Below are positions 33,154 through 43,556 of a DNA stretch of 64,000 bases, one piece after another. The stretch is from positions 18,246,603 through 18,310,602 of the forward strand of contig JASXTE010000011.1 in NCBI GenBank assembly GCA_030280995.1. The letters are read 5' to 3'. Origin of the DNA: Hemileia vastatrix (Eukaryota > Basidiomycota > Pucciniomycetes > Pucciniales > Zaghouaniaceae). The notes under the pieces were generated by a model. It was not told where the DNA came from, did not search any database, and saw only the letters and a list, made by a program, of their open reading frames with translations. Made by a program: the position numbers and the translations under genes. Each line of letters opens with the position of its first letter. Positions within the stretch are counted from its first letter, which is position 1.

Positions 33154-35998
33154 CCAGGACTGAGTAATTCTTATGTTTAAAATAATATAACCTTAATTAA
33201 ATCGTCCTTATAAGCTAAAATAAGGTTATAATACTTATATATATAGATATAATGCATATATATATAATTATTACACTATTATATGACTTATAGTAGTTTA
33301 AATAGCTTATCCCTAGCCTATAATACCTATTAAGGTGTTAATGGATTCATAATATACTCATCTTAAGTTATATTAAGTAGTTATAGACATAAATAAGCTT
33401 ATATGTATGCATAAACCTCATATTCAGTGAAATATGTAGTTATATTACGTATATATAGGTCTATAAGCGGGTTTTAACCTCTAGATAGCCTATAAGCTTT
33501 ATTTTTCTGCTTATTTCAGGTCATATGGATGTATTCAGTGGACTCACAATTTCTACACAAGCATATACACCTTTTTCAGGTGCATACATCCAGTTTTGAC
33601 AACTTAATCTGCTTCCTTTGATGGATTTTCATGGATTTATGGGTTGGGATATGATTACTGGGTTAATATAGATGCTTGAGGATGTTATTGGGGGCTTGGA
33701 CAGTTGATTTGGTTCCTTTATATGCTTTGGGTTTCATTATATACTCTTTGGATGAGTTATTTTACCTGTTTCATTATGGTATCTGCTTTTATCTTTTTTC
33801 TCTTTTTATGGTATAGGTCTATGATATCATTAATTGTCAGCCAGACTACTAGACTTACAAAGTAAAATAATTAATTATTTACTGGGATGAAGCCATGCCT
33901 TTTATTTCTTATGATATTATTAATTATATTATATTTACTTTATTATTACTTGCAATGAACTAACTATTCACAATAAGTAAATTTAGTAAATATTTAAAAT
34001 TAATAAGAATGTCCCTCATATTTTTATTCCCTAACACCGTGCTCAATACCAGGTTGAAAGAGAAATAAAAATATATTAATACTAATTTTAAGAATTCAAA
34101 TTTCTTTATTTAAAGATTTAAAAAATTCTATTAATACAAAAATTTAATTCAAATTATTTTATACTAAGTGTGACCTTTAAAAGTGAACTCTAAAGTATAT
34201 CAAATGATTTGATATATAGTAAAAAATATTTTATTGATGCATCCTTATAGCACGCTTTTGTTATTTGCAATTTCCTATTTTTGGAAATTTCTTTCTCTCA
34301 CACTCGTGTATTGTAGGTGTTAACTCCGTGTGCTCTTTCTCTCCTTTTTTCAATAAAAGGCCTTCCCTTTTTTGCTGTTTTATTCATTCCTTACTTAAAT
34401 TTTTAAATAACCATTACAACAAATATTTATTACTACTAGTTATTGGTTTTAGTATTTACTTCTACATTATTCTAAATCATTGATTACAATAATATTTATG
34501 AAAATTTCTACCTCTATTAATTGTGTCAGGCTGAGGTCAAGTACAGAGACGTGAACTAGCTTGAATGGTCAGTTGTCTACAGGATTTCAATGGTCCTATA
34601 TGAATGCTGTAGTACAAATCCAGTAAGTATTAAAATGTAACTCAATATAAGGGTCTCAGTAATTTTAATCTCACTAATTATATATGGCTTACAATCTTAT
34701 AGTTGGTAGAAAAATAGATTTAATAAATTCAGATACTACTCAAAGACTTTATAAGTACTATTGATATGTATTGTAATTGTATTGTTTATATGTTTAATTG
34801 TAATGATAAAGAATGAAGAAAATAAGACAAAAAACCTCCTCCTTTTATACACAATTACTTCCCTAATGACCCCTATGATTTACCAGCTCAATACACAGTT
34901 AATGACGCCTCATTCTAGCCAATAGACATTTTCAGAACCAAAAAGAGTGACTCGTAACATAATTAGAATGATATCACCCGCCAAAATCCTGTAGTAATAG
35001 GGATAATCTATCAAAAATAAAGAATAAGAAAAAAGAGAGTATATGCATATTATACATTAATATAAAAATCCAAAATAGTTAAATTAGGACTAATTAATAC
35101 TTAATAATAAGGGGGATTAACTGTAGAAATTTTGGGGCTAATCATGACATTATACTACATGAAATCCCCATTCAAAAATAACCAAAATTGACTGAGAAAG
35201 CATCAAAAAACCCAAAAAAAGGCGTGAAATGTGGGGTAACTACATGCAGTCCTTGGAAAGCGCTTGCACAGGTAAATACTTGACTAATTTAGGTGAATTT
35301 AAGTGTGGTAGTGAATTAAAGCACCAAGAATGTGGTTATTAATGAAATTAGTGCATATAAAGAGGGTCAATGCATTTATAATTAAGCTAGGACACTAAAT
35401 AAGTGCCTGTCGCCTATTTTAGTGTGTTTCCCCACAGTGGGAATAGAATGTGGAGTAATTATAGTGTGAAAAAGCTAACTTTTCTAAAAATGAAGCTATT
35501 CACACGGGAAAAATGCAGGCAGTATGTGGCTAGTACACAGAAGCCATTTCTGGCATAAAAAACACCAAATTTGAAAAGTGTTATTTTTATGCATTTGAGT
35601 AGCCAAATCAACAGTCCTAATTAAGACAATGTGATCTGTCAAAGTGCATTTTAAATATTGTTAAATTCATAGTGCATATAATCAACTTTTAAGTGATTTA
35701 AAGCGCATTTCTTGTTTTTTACAAAAAACAATGAAAATAACAGCTTTAAGTGTACTTAAAAATTATGTAGCCTTATATTTAAGGTTCTTAATATTACCCT
35801 AACATATTCCAACCTAATATTAAGTACATGAGACTTATAAAAGGTGGATATATGCATGTATATAAGGTGTTACAATGGCATATTTTGTATATTATCATAA
35901 TTTTACTTATGTATACTATTTGTGTACTCTAATTTATTGATCCCATGTATAGTCCATGTGTTTAAAATAACTTGTAAGTACTTTTTACTCAGTGCTGG
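33154..35998. mobile_element. TIR element E (possibly hAT-like, non-autonomous)
   Basis: The termini are CCAGGACTGAGTAA at 33154 and TTACTCAGTGCTGG at 35998, an inverted pair. The sequence inside the right end (TGTTTAAAATAACTTGTAAG) is partly mirrored on the left. A related end lies at 61352 (CCAGGACTGAGTAAAAAGTG), with about 300 bp of further similarity to 35640-35998 in reverse. The flanks GGATAC.. and GGATAT.. could be a diverged 8-bp duplication, which would suit hAT. No transposase is seen inside. It contains a gypsy-type solo LTR (33835-34516). The rest (33200-33830; 34520-35640) is AT-rich with no gene. Confidence 0.5.
33835..34516 (+). mobile_element. Diverged solo LTR of the G2 type
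   Basis: It starts TGTCAGCCAGACTACTAGAC, matching the G2 LTR start, and shares TTACTGGG.TGAAGCCA.GCC and AATAAAAGGCCT with it. TTAAT precedes the start (33830-33834) and follows the end at 34517-34521. The end is ..CTCTA instead of ..CA. At about 682 bp it is shorter than the 791-bp G2 LTR. There is no internal region next to it, so it is read as a solo LTR. Confidence 0.5.
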
Positions 35999-36053
35999 GA
36001 ATATCCAGGCTGAAAAATTGAGTGAAATAATATAAAAGATAAAACATACGTAC

Positions 36054-36222
36054 CTTGCCTTTGAAATCTTTGAAATCCCCCTTCCAACACTGTTAACCTC
36101 CACCAAAAATCATCTAGACCAAAATGAGCTCCTGATATTAATTGTGATGGAGGGTCCTTTCTGGAGGTCTGGGTATTAAAACTTCTTGAAGTGGAAGCCA
36201 TGGGGAGGTGATGGGCCCTCAC
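36054..36222 (-). pseudogene. Unrecognised ORF fragment ending in a splice donor
   Basis: The minus strand reads MASTSRSFNTQTSRKDPPSQ and on to AHFGLDDFWWRLTVLEGGFQ. It then reaches CAAG|GTACGTATG, a plausible donor, with acceptor TTTTTCAG at 36010 (44-nt intron). Upstream the frame is cut at 36223 by a solo LTR. Skipping that LTR and the 11.9-kb G2 insertion continues the same frame into 49436-49490 (TYTKIYWSSQTFNPDDVTAL). I do not recognise the protein. It may belong to the host transposon of the Harbinger gene or be an independent gene broken by insertions. Confidence 0.45.
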
Positions 36223-37489
36223 TATTGGCTGGTTGTCTAGAAGAAGGAGAAGAAGAAGAAGGAAAACCGAGAGGAGGAAGACAGGGTAATATAAAGGAAT
36301 AATGTAATAAAATAGTATAAGTATTTTAAAAGAGAAGGCGATGAGGTTTCCTTGGGACTTGACACAATTTTCAGGTTTTTTAAATTATAATATATTTATT
36401 TAACTAGTAATTATTTTCAATGAGTGGCAAACAGTTATAATTATTATTAGACTTAAGGCAACCTGGGAATATTTATATACTTTTTTTAAAATTAGATTAC
36501 TAATGTTAATAAAAATATAATAAACGTAATAAAATGTAATTGAGTTGAGTGTAAATTAATGATGCAGCTACAGGGGATAATCCAAAGCCTTTTATAGGCA
36601 AAGGACCCTCTGAAGCGTCACAATGTGATAAGTACAAAAAAGGAATACAATGAAACTAGACATAAAAAGAATAGAACTAGAACATGGAGACTGAGAGAAA
36701 AACATGAAACATTCAACTAAACCCCTGAGTAAGTAACTAATTTTTCAACCATAATTTCCCAAAACCACTTAATTAAAATAATTAGTAACCAAGTAAGTTT
36801 GAAACATGAGAACAGTGAGTAAAATAATCCAAAACAGACATTATAGTGACATGTAAAGGGTTTAAGTAAAACGAATAGAATTATTTTCACACCAAAAATT
36901 CATGTAATAAATTCAATCCAGTTTAAAGCAATTTTAATTAATTGTTTTAACTATGTAATTGATTCAATAATTAGTTTAAATGAAACATATAATTAATTTA
37001 ATGATATTTGTAATTTAAAGTGGGTATTTTAAAACTATGTTATTAAATAAGTGTTATCATTTATTTAATATATTTTCTGACAAAATTAAGGGTCAAAAAA
37101 GCGCCCAATATTATGGTTTAACAATATATGAAAAGTTTTTATTTAATATATAAATTTAATTAATTAATTATATTATATTATAAGTCAATTTTACACATAT
37201 AATTATAATATATGTTTGTAATTAATTAATTATTAATTTATAATTATTAAATACATAAAAAAGCGCCATTATTTGTAGAATATAAAATATATTATGCTTA
37301 ATTTAACTGTATAAATAATTTATATAACAATAAAATTAATATAACACTTATATTTATTAAGATACTTATATAATTTTATTATGCAATAAAATATTAATTT
37401 ATATACATCAAATGCAATTTTTACACCCTCTTTCAGGTCCAATAAATCAACATATCATTTACTGGGCTCCTGTTATAGCCTGGCTAACA
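36223..37489 (-). mobile_element. Solo LTR of the G1 type, TSD CTCAC
   Basis: Read on the minus strand it starts TGTTAGCCAGGCTATAACAG and ends near the GTCTAGACAACC word seen at G1 LTR ends. It carries the CTATAAAAGGCTTTGG promoter region (36590). It is about 1267 bp. The 5-bp CTCAC lies at 36218-36222 and 37490-37494. There is no PBS or coding sequence beside it, so it arose by LTR-LTR recombination. Confidence 0.85.
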
Positions 37490-37523
37490 CTCACAGTGCT
37501 GTAATTGCCAGGGAGAGCAGTGA

Positions 37524-38314
37524 TGTCAAGGGGTACTTTTGGTCTAGAAGCTTGATTCAAGGTTTATACGAGGAATTTTAGGGTTTTATTGAACTCTCAA
37601 AGAATAGTACGTATTTCTTTAATCAAAATAATTGTTTTACTCAAATAAAAGAGGTAGTTATAAGATATCAATATAAATTATTGATTAGAATTACGGTGAT
37701 GTAAATTATAATGTTATAAAATATAGGAATAAATGTATTGTTGTGAGTGTAATAGTAATGTAATTGATAAAAAGAATGTTTTGAAAAGCACAAAGTAAGA
37801 GGCCTTTTATAGGCAAAACATGAGGGAATAAAATATACAGAATTTACACCATGTATTGTAAGAATGTGAGTAAAAGAATGACTGAAAGGAGTACATATAT
37901 GACATAAGAATAAAATAAATGGTACATCAATCAAGGACATCAAATTTATTAGCAATAAAGTTTGAGTTCCTTGGACTGTCACAATTAATTACACAATAAT
38001 TAGTTAATTATATTACTTTCATGGGATTCCAGATCTCTCACTGAGGTAATATACTTAATTTAAAGTTTTTTATTATAATTTTATTTTTAAATTCTATTCC
38101 CATTGACTTATACCATTGAGCACGGTGTTAGGGAGTAAAATTGTAAGGGACATTTTATTTACATTAATTAATTATACTACTTATTGTACTTAACTAGTTA
38201 ATTGTAAGTAATGCTTAAGTAGGTAATTAATTATTAGTAAGGAGAAGGGGCGTGGCTTCAACTCAGTAAAATAATTAATTATTTTAATGGTTAAGTCTAG
38301 TAGCCTGACTGACA
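37524..38314 (-). repeat. G2 3' LTR
   Basis: It runs TGTCAAGGGGTACTTTTGGT ... TAGCCTGACTGACA in plus orientation, 791 bp, paired with 48645-49435. CTATAAAAGGCC on the minus strand (near 37805) is the likely core promoter. The two LTRs differ at only a few positions that I noticed (for example near 37571, 37700, 38227 and 38307), suggesting moderate age. Confidence 0.9.
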
Positions 38315-38348
38315 CTCCCTCACTCTAAAAAAAACAATAAAAAAAATG

Positions 38349-40622
38349 CTATGATTTTTTCTTTTTATACTTTTTTAGTAGAGTAGGAAGATTAGATATC
38401 TCCTTCCCAGGTATCCAAGAATCATATTCAGATGATTTATTCTTGAATCTCAATAAGTATTCTGTACCTTTTTCAGAAGTGACTATTCTGTCATTTAGAA
38501 TTTTTTCAATTTCTGCTGTTTCAGTGATTTCATTTGGGGTTTTCTTTGGTCTTCCCCTCCTTTTTGGAAATAAATCACTATTAGATGTGTAAGGTTTCAA
38601 AAGAGATATTGGAAAACAGAATGTTTTCTGTCATATGGAGAATACAAAATAACCTCAACTGCATTATCTCCAATCATTCTTCTGACAACAAATGGACCAA
38701 CAAATGGATCTTTCAATTTGTCATTACCTTGTAAGTTAAAGTGGACTGTAGAAATCAACACTTCATCACCCTTTTTAAAAGTGTATTCTTTATGGGATTT
38801 GTCCCATCTCTTCTTCTCATATTCAAATGATTTTTCAATACATTGTTGAGCATGATTTCTGCATAGTTGTTGCATTTGAAGAAAAGATTTTACACCAGGA
38901 TGTATATCCAATTTAGGTATTTTGTTATTGAGAATTTGGGCAGGAATATTTGGAACATATCCAAGCCAGAGCTCAAAAGGCTTTCTTTGAGTAACAGAAT
39001 GAACAGTGCTATTATAAGCAAATTCCAACCCAGGAAGTAAGGTAACCCAATCATGAGTGAATCTATCATTATCTTTATACTCAAGGCCAAAGGCACAATA
39101 CCTTCTAATCATGTCCTCTAAAGTCTGAATCATTCTTTCAGCTAAACCATCAGTCTGTGGATGGTGGGCAGTAGAAATTTTCAGATCACAACCACAAACA
39201 TCCATCAGAGACATCCAAAATTCAGAAGTAAATTTAGGGTCTCTGTCAGAGATTATGGCTTTAGGAAAACCAGCAGTATTAAACATATGAGACCACAATA
39301 AGAAAGCTAATTCTTTAGTGGAAACATCCTTGTGGGTAGGGATAAATTTACACATTTTTGTGAATCTGTCCACAGTAACCCAACAAGAGTTATAACTGTC
39401 TTTACCAGCAACAGGTAATCCTGTTACAAAATCCATGTTTATTATTTGCCATGGTGCATCAGGAGGTTCAATATGTTGCATTAATCCTGCTCTTTTACCA
39501 TTTAATCTTTTTGATTTTTGGCAAGAATCACAAGACTCAACATATAATTTTGTGTCTTCAGACATATTAACCCACCAAGCAGTGTTCTTAATTCTGATCA
39601 TTGTTTTTTCAAGATCAAAATGTCCAGCTAATATGTCATCATGACAAATTTTCAAGATGATTTCTTTCATAGAAGGAGGAATAACATTGACATTACTCAA
39701 CTTTCTTCTATAATATAGATATCCTTCATCAATTGAAAATGTACCTTTTTCCAAAGCTTTTTGGTACTTTAGTGGAAGGGTTTTAATTAATGCTTGTATT
39801 GAAGCATTCTTTGGATCATTTAATATGGTGCATAACTTTTTCAAGTCAGTGTCCTTATCATATGAATCCAGAATAAGCTGTAATAGCTCTTCCTCCATAT
39901 CAACCACATATATCCCATGTATATGAATAATTTCATCCTCAGGATCATACGCAGGATTAGAGTCATTATTTGGTAAAGGTAACCTAGATAACATATCCAC
40001 ATTTGAGTGAACAATACCAGCCCTATGAATAATTGTCATTCTCCCTCTGTATTCTTGAACAGCTAACTGCCATCTGAACATATGTCTGTTAGGTGTTTTC
40101 AAGTTTAAAAGGGATTTAACTGCACTTCAGTCAGTGACAAGTTCAAATTTCTGGTCATCTAGGTAATAATGAAGCTTTTCTTGAGCCCATACTACAGCTA
40201 AACATTCTAATTGAGTAGCACCATATTTCAATTCACTATTTCTCAAGGTTCTTGAAATATAACAAATTACTACTTCTGAAACTTTATCATTTATCACTTG
40301 TTTTTGATGGAGGGCAGCACCAAGACCAATGAAACTGGAATCAGTGTACAAAACAAATGGTTGATTAAAGTCAGGTAAAGCAAGAATTGGTGCTGACATC
40401 AAACAGTGTTTCATAGTGCCAAAGGCTCTTTGTCTTTCACTATTCCAGACAAAAGCAACATCCTTTCTAGTTAATTGGGTAAGGGGTAAAGCTATGACTT
40501 GGTAATTTTTAATATACTGTCTATAGTATCCACACATTCCCAAAAAACTTTGGAGCTCTCTCACTGTAGTAGGAGCCTTCACCTGTTGTATGGCTTCCAC
40601 TTTGTTCTGGTCAACACATATT
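38349..40622 (-). pseudogene. G2 pol: end of RT, RNase H, integrase and chromodomain
   Basis: The minus strand encodes, from 40622 on: VDQNKVEAIQQVKAPTTVRE (end of RT), LYTDSSFIGLG (RNase H, Asp kept), a TGA where G1 has Cys (DCSAV) at about 40127, then MTIIHRAGIVHSNVDMLSR. The integrase HHCC region (HDDILAGHFDLE, SCDSCQKSKR) and core follow, with Asp in NMDFVTGL, Asp in ISDRDPKFTSEFW and Glu in TDGLAERM, spacing as in G1. At 38597-38600 a one-base deletion in a T run (RKHSVF then frameshift) separates the chromodomain part (YLLRFKN, SWIPGKEI). The upstream RT, including YIDD, was removed by the 40622-43433 block. Confidence 0.85.
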
Positions 40623-41600
40623 GTAGACAATCCTATAGTACTAGCTATAGGCCTTGACCAAGGGAGTTGGAGAAAAACCAGAGAGAAAATCCCCTGTCCC
40701 TTTAGAAAAATAGAGTGAGATTTACTTGCTAAAGTAAGTTGGTTCCTGTTTTGCTAAAGCTTCTGTTTAACACACTTGACTGCTTGATGAGCCAAGAAAG
40801 TAGTCCCCAGATAGACTACCAGACCAAAGAACTGAAATGTAGAACAAAGTCCACACCAGAGACAGCAATAATACTTGCTATAGCTTGCAAGACTATAACA
40901 GAGAAAACAGTTGCCAAAGTTAAGTTAAATGAAGAACTCACTTGCAACAAACACAGCCAAATTGTGGCCAGAAAACAGTGAAAACTGAGTGAGGAACAAT
41001 GAGATCACCTCTGGATGGTTGTATGATGATAAAGGTTGCCCCAAACTGTCTTATTCACTATGTACACACAGACCACTAACTAAGAGCCCATGCGCACCCA
41101 CCAATCTGGCGCCTGTACCCACCAACTTGCATAAAAAACCCTCCTGAAGCGCTCCCCAACCTCCTAAAACAGAGGCGGGCGGGCCGCCTGATGTCGGAGA
41201 TACCGCCTGAAGCAGCCCGGCCTCCCTGAAGCCAGAAAACCAACAAAAACCACTGATCTACTTAGAAAAATTAGCTACAACTACTAAAACCTTTAAAACA
41301 CGGAATTTCACTATAACAACATTGTGACATGAAATATAGAGAAATATTAGCTCTATCCAATGGTACTAAGCACTTAACCCTAAGACTTAAGGTTAGCCCG
41401 TAAAACACAAAAAACAAAATTAAACAGCAATCTTTTATAAATGAAAAATGAGGAAATGACCCCTTAAAACTCAGAATATGAAAAATGTCTTCAAGACATA
41501 AAATAAAGAGAAAAACCAGGGCTATCCAATGATAGTACCCACATACCCGCAGACCCAATATCCACGGAATAAAACCAGATAAATACCCAATTCCTTAACA
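40622..41600 (-). repeat. LTR-like repeat X, copy C (longest)
   Basis: Read on the minus strand it starts TGTTAAGGAATTGGG and ends ATAGGATTGTCTACA, 979 bp, with TG...CA ends. Most of it matches 1862-2688 and 12117-12690. GCGCATGGGCTCTTAGTTAG and GTACATAGTGAATAAGACAG mark the promoter-like part. It borders the G2 RT gene directly at 40622, so this end is an insertion end. It lies in the opposite orientation, relative to the Zn2Cys6-like ORF, compared with copy A. Confidence 0.6.
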
Positions 41601-41730
41601 GATGTCAATTAAGACATGCGCAAACAGCGCCAAATCACACAACAAAGGACCCTGCCAATGTTGGAAGACCACATCCTCCCTCCAAATGAGAATGTCCTCA
41701 TTCTTTCTTCATCCAACCACCATGTTTAAC

Positions 41731-42361
41731 CTTCTTCCCAAATCTGCCTCTGAAATGGGTCCTTGCCAATACTGCATCGACAATAATTTAATCTGCACCA
41801 TGACACCACCTGTCCATCCATACAGAACGTCCTGCAATTTCTGCCAATCTAAAAAGAAGACCTGCCACAGACCTGGTCCACTTTCTTCCGCAACAGATTC
41901 ACCTCCACCTCAACCTGGTCCATCTTCTGCCAGCACCAAAAGATCTAGGCCATCCATCCTGATACCCAGATTAATCAAAAAGCTTCAACCTTCCCAGAAG
42001 AGTGCCACAACCCATAAAAAAACTAGCTCCACCATCCCTGGTCCATCTGATGGTAAAGAACATTCATTTCTTCCTCAACTTTAAAACTGATGACTTCTCA
42101 GTTACTCCATCTTCTGATAGTGATGATAACAATGTAGGATCTTTTTGCACCACCAACACCAAAGCACTTGCCCACTATCAAGGCCAAGTTCCAACAACAC
42201 ACATCTCAACAGAAACAACTTCTGCTTTACTACTTCCAATCCACTCCTGCTAGAGATCCACAGGACATTGAGAACAGAAGACACCTCATTCACCAGTTCA
42301 AGGCTAATTCTGAACACTTCATTTCATCTCTTGATTCCCTCTGTAATTCCACTAGTACTTG
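41731..42361 (+). pseudogene. Zn2Cys6-like ORF 1 (frameshifted or spliced)
   Basis: The ATG at 41731 gives MFNLLPKSASEMGPCQYCID. The cysteine pattern is CX2CX6CX12CX2CX6C (CQYC..C..CNFCQSKKKTC), with the basic SKKK between the last cysteines as in fungal Zn(II)2Cys6 regulators. A Ser/Pro-rich, basic linker follows (STKRSRPSILIPRLIKKLQP). The first frame stops at 42084. An acidic stretch (VTPSSDSDDNN) continues in the second frame, and PPTPKHLPTIKAKFQQHTSQ with YYFQSTPARDPQDIENRRHL in the third, to the stop at 42361. The last part is conserved in the decayed copy at 3205-3345. Either two frameshifts or unrecognised introns separate the parts. Its strand is opposite to the surrounding retrotransposon genes. 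DNA binding is an inference from the motif only. Confidence 0.5.
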
Positions 42362-42424
42362 AGTTTGATTCAGAAAGAAAAATTGACCACACCCTATATA
42401 GGATGTAACCACAAAACAACCCTC

Positions 42425-42930
42425 AGTTTTAAGTCTTGGGGGACCATCCTCATTTTATAGTCTTGGGGGACTCAAAAACCCTCAGTTTAAAGTCTTGGGG
42501 GACTCAAAAACCTAAATCATAAACCCAGAACCAGAGATCAACCACATTAAGATACAGAGAAAAAACTAACATTCTGGGGTAATTGTAAATAGAGCTGCCA
42601 GCCCATCAATTACCCCCAAACTTGCCTTTGCTAAATTCAGAGGCTCCCCCTGTGGATACCCTCCACCAATCTTTCAAAACCAACTCCAACAACAAAAACT
42701 CCTTCCTCAGTTTATAGTCTTGGGGGACTCACAACCCTCAGTTTAAAGTCTTGGGGGACTAACACAGTGTTCAGTTTAAAGTCTTGACGGACTAGTCTTG
42801 ATAAAATCTTGAAAACAGCCAGTTTAAAGTCTTGGAGGACTAACAGAAACCAGATTTCAGTTTAAAGTCTTGATGGACTGATCTTGATACCATAGCTTTT
42901 TCAGTTTAGAGTCTTGATGGACTGGCAGAA
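42425..42930 (+). repeat. Imperfect direct repeats, unit CAGTTTAAAGTCTTGGGGGACT
   Basis: About nine copies of a 20-nt-class unit (CAGTTTAAAGTCTTG then G.GGACT) occur in two groups, 42425-42510 and 42715-42925. Between them lies a block (42560-42660) with GGGGTAATT and CAATTACCCCC. Spacing is 30-60 bp, not strictly periodic. The same unit is seen in decayed form at 4100-4460. The purine-rich unit on the plus strand, or its complement on the minus strand, could act in packaging, priming or termination, but nothing shows which. Confidence 0.7.
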
Positions 42931-43075
42931 TTTTGCATAAAATAGACGCAGCCAATTTCATACAGACCACCCCTACAGCCAATCTGCTGAACTTCCACCT
43001 TCACTTCATCATCTACCCATCACTGACAAAAAATCTCCTCCTATCCCTTTTCATCATCTTTTCTAACCACAGATC

Positions 43076-43435
43076 ATGGCTGGATCTCCTGATTTTAACC
43101 TTTCTACTCTCCCTTGCTTCACTGCTCCCAAGGACTATGCCTGCAAACAGTGCATCCACATGTGCAGACCTTGTACATTCACTCTTCCAACTCCTGAATC
43201 CAAATTCTACAACAGGGCTTGTGATTCTTGCTATTCCAAAAAGAAAAGATGTGACAGAGATGCCAACTACCCTATTCCTCCTCCTTCACCTTCCCACAAA
43301 TACATCTCTAGATCCCCTACTAGATCCCCAGAGCTTGGTCCTTCCTCTTCCTCTTTATCTTCAGCACCTTCCAGAAGATCCAGAAGCTCCGCTTCCAGAA
43401 CTCTTCCCAAAAGACCAGCCTCTTTATCAAGTTAA
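43076..43435 (+). CDS. Zn2Cys6-like ORF 2, 119 residues
   Basis: The ATG at 43076 follows a pyrimidine-rich leader very like that of ORF 1 (CTTTTCTAACCACAGATC before ATG). The cysteine pattern is CX2CX6CX15CX2CX6C: CKQC, then CRPC, then ACDSCYSKKKRC. The last part strongly resembles the ACDxCRxRKxRC start of fungal Zn(II)2Cys6 clusters. A Pro/Ser-rich tail with basic clusters follows (SRSPTRSPELGPS). The frame stops at 43435, exactly where the G2 gag-pol sequence resumes on the other strand, so it is probably truncated by the insertion junction. It is a paralogue of ORF 1. It could be part of a retrotransposon accessory gene; no role is shown. Confidence 0.5.
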   Translation: MAGSPDFNLSTLPCFTAPKDYACKQCIHMCRPCTFTLPTPESKFYNRACDSCYSKKKRCDRDANYPIPPPSPSHKYISRSPTRSPELGPSSSSLSSAPSRRSRSSASRTLPKRPASLSS

Positions 43436-43556
43436 TGATGGAATCTTTATCCTCACCAGAAAGTTGTTCTCCAAAAGAGGCATTGTCAATTTTAGACAAA
43501 AGGGCATGCATCTCTTTTGTAGATCTTCCTTTACATTGAACTACAGAATTACGTTA
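43433..43556 (-). pseudogene. G2 pol fragment between protease and RT
   Basis: The minus strand reads NSVVQCKGRSTKEMHALLSK, then IDNASFGEQLSGEDKDSIIN. This aligns with NSLTQCKGRTTTEMDDLLHE and ASFGDQLTSEQKDSIV of G1 (about residues 1015-1055). It is a small island of G2 left between the solo LTR on its right and the inserted block on its left, and it proves that the insertions are separate events. Confidence 0.8.

Noticed and set aside
42425..42930. CRISPR-like array
   Set aside because: Repeat units are imperfect, spacers unequal and there are no associated genes. The context is a eukaryotic retrotransposon.
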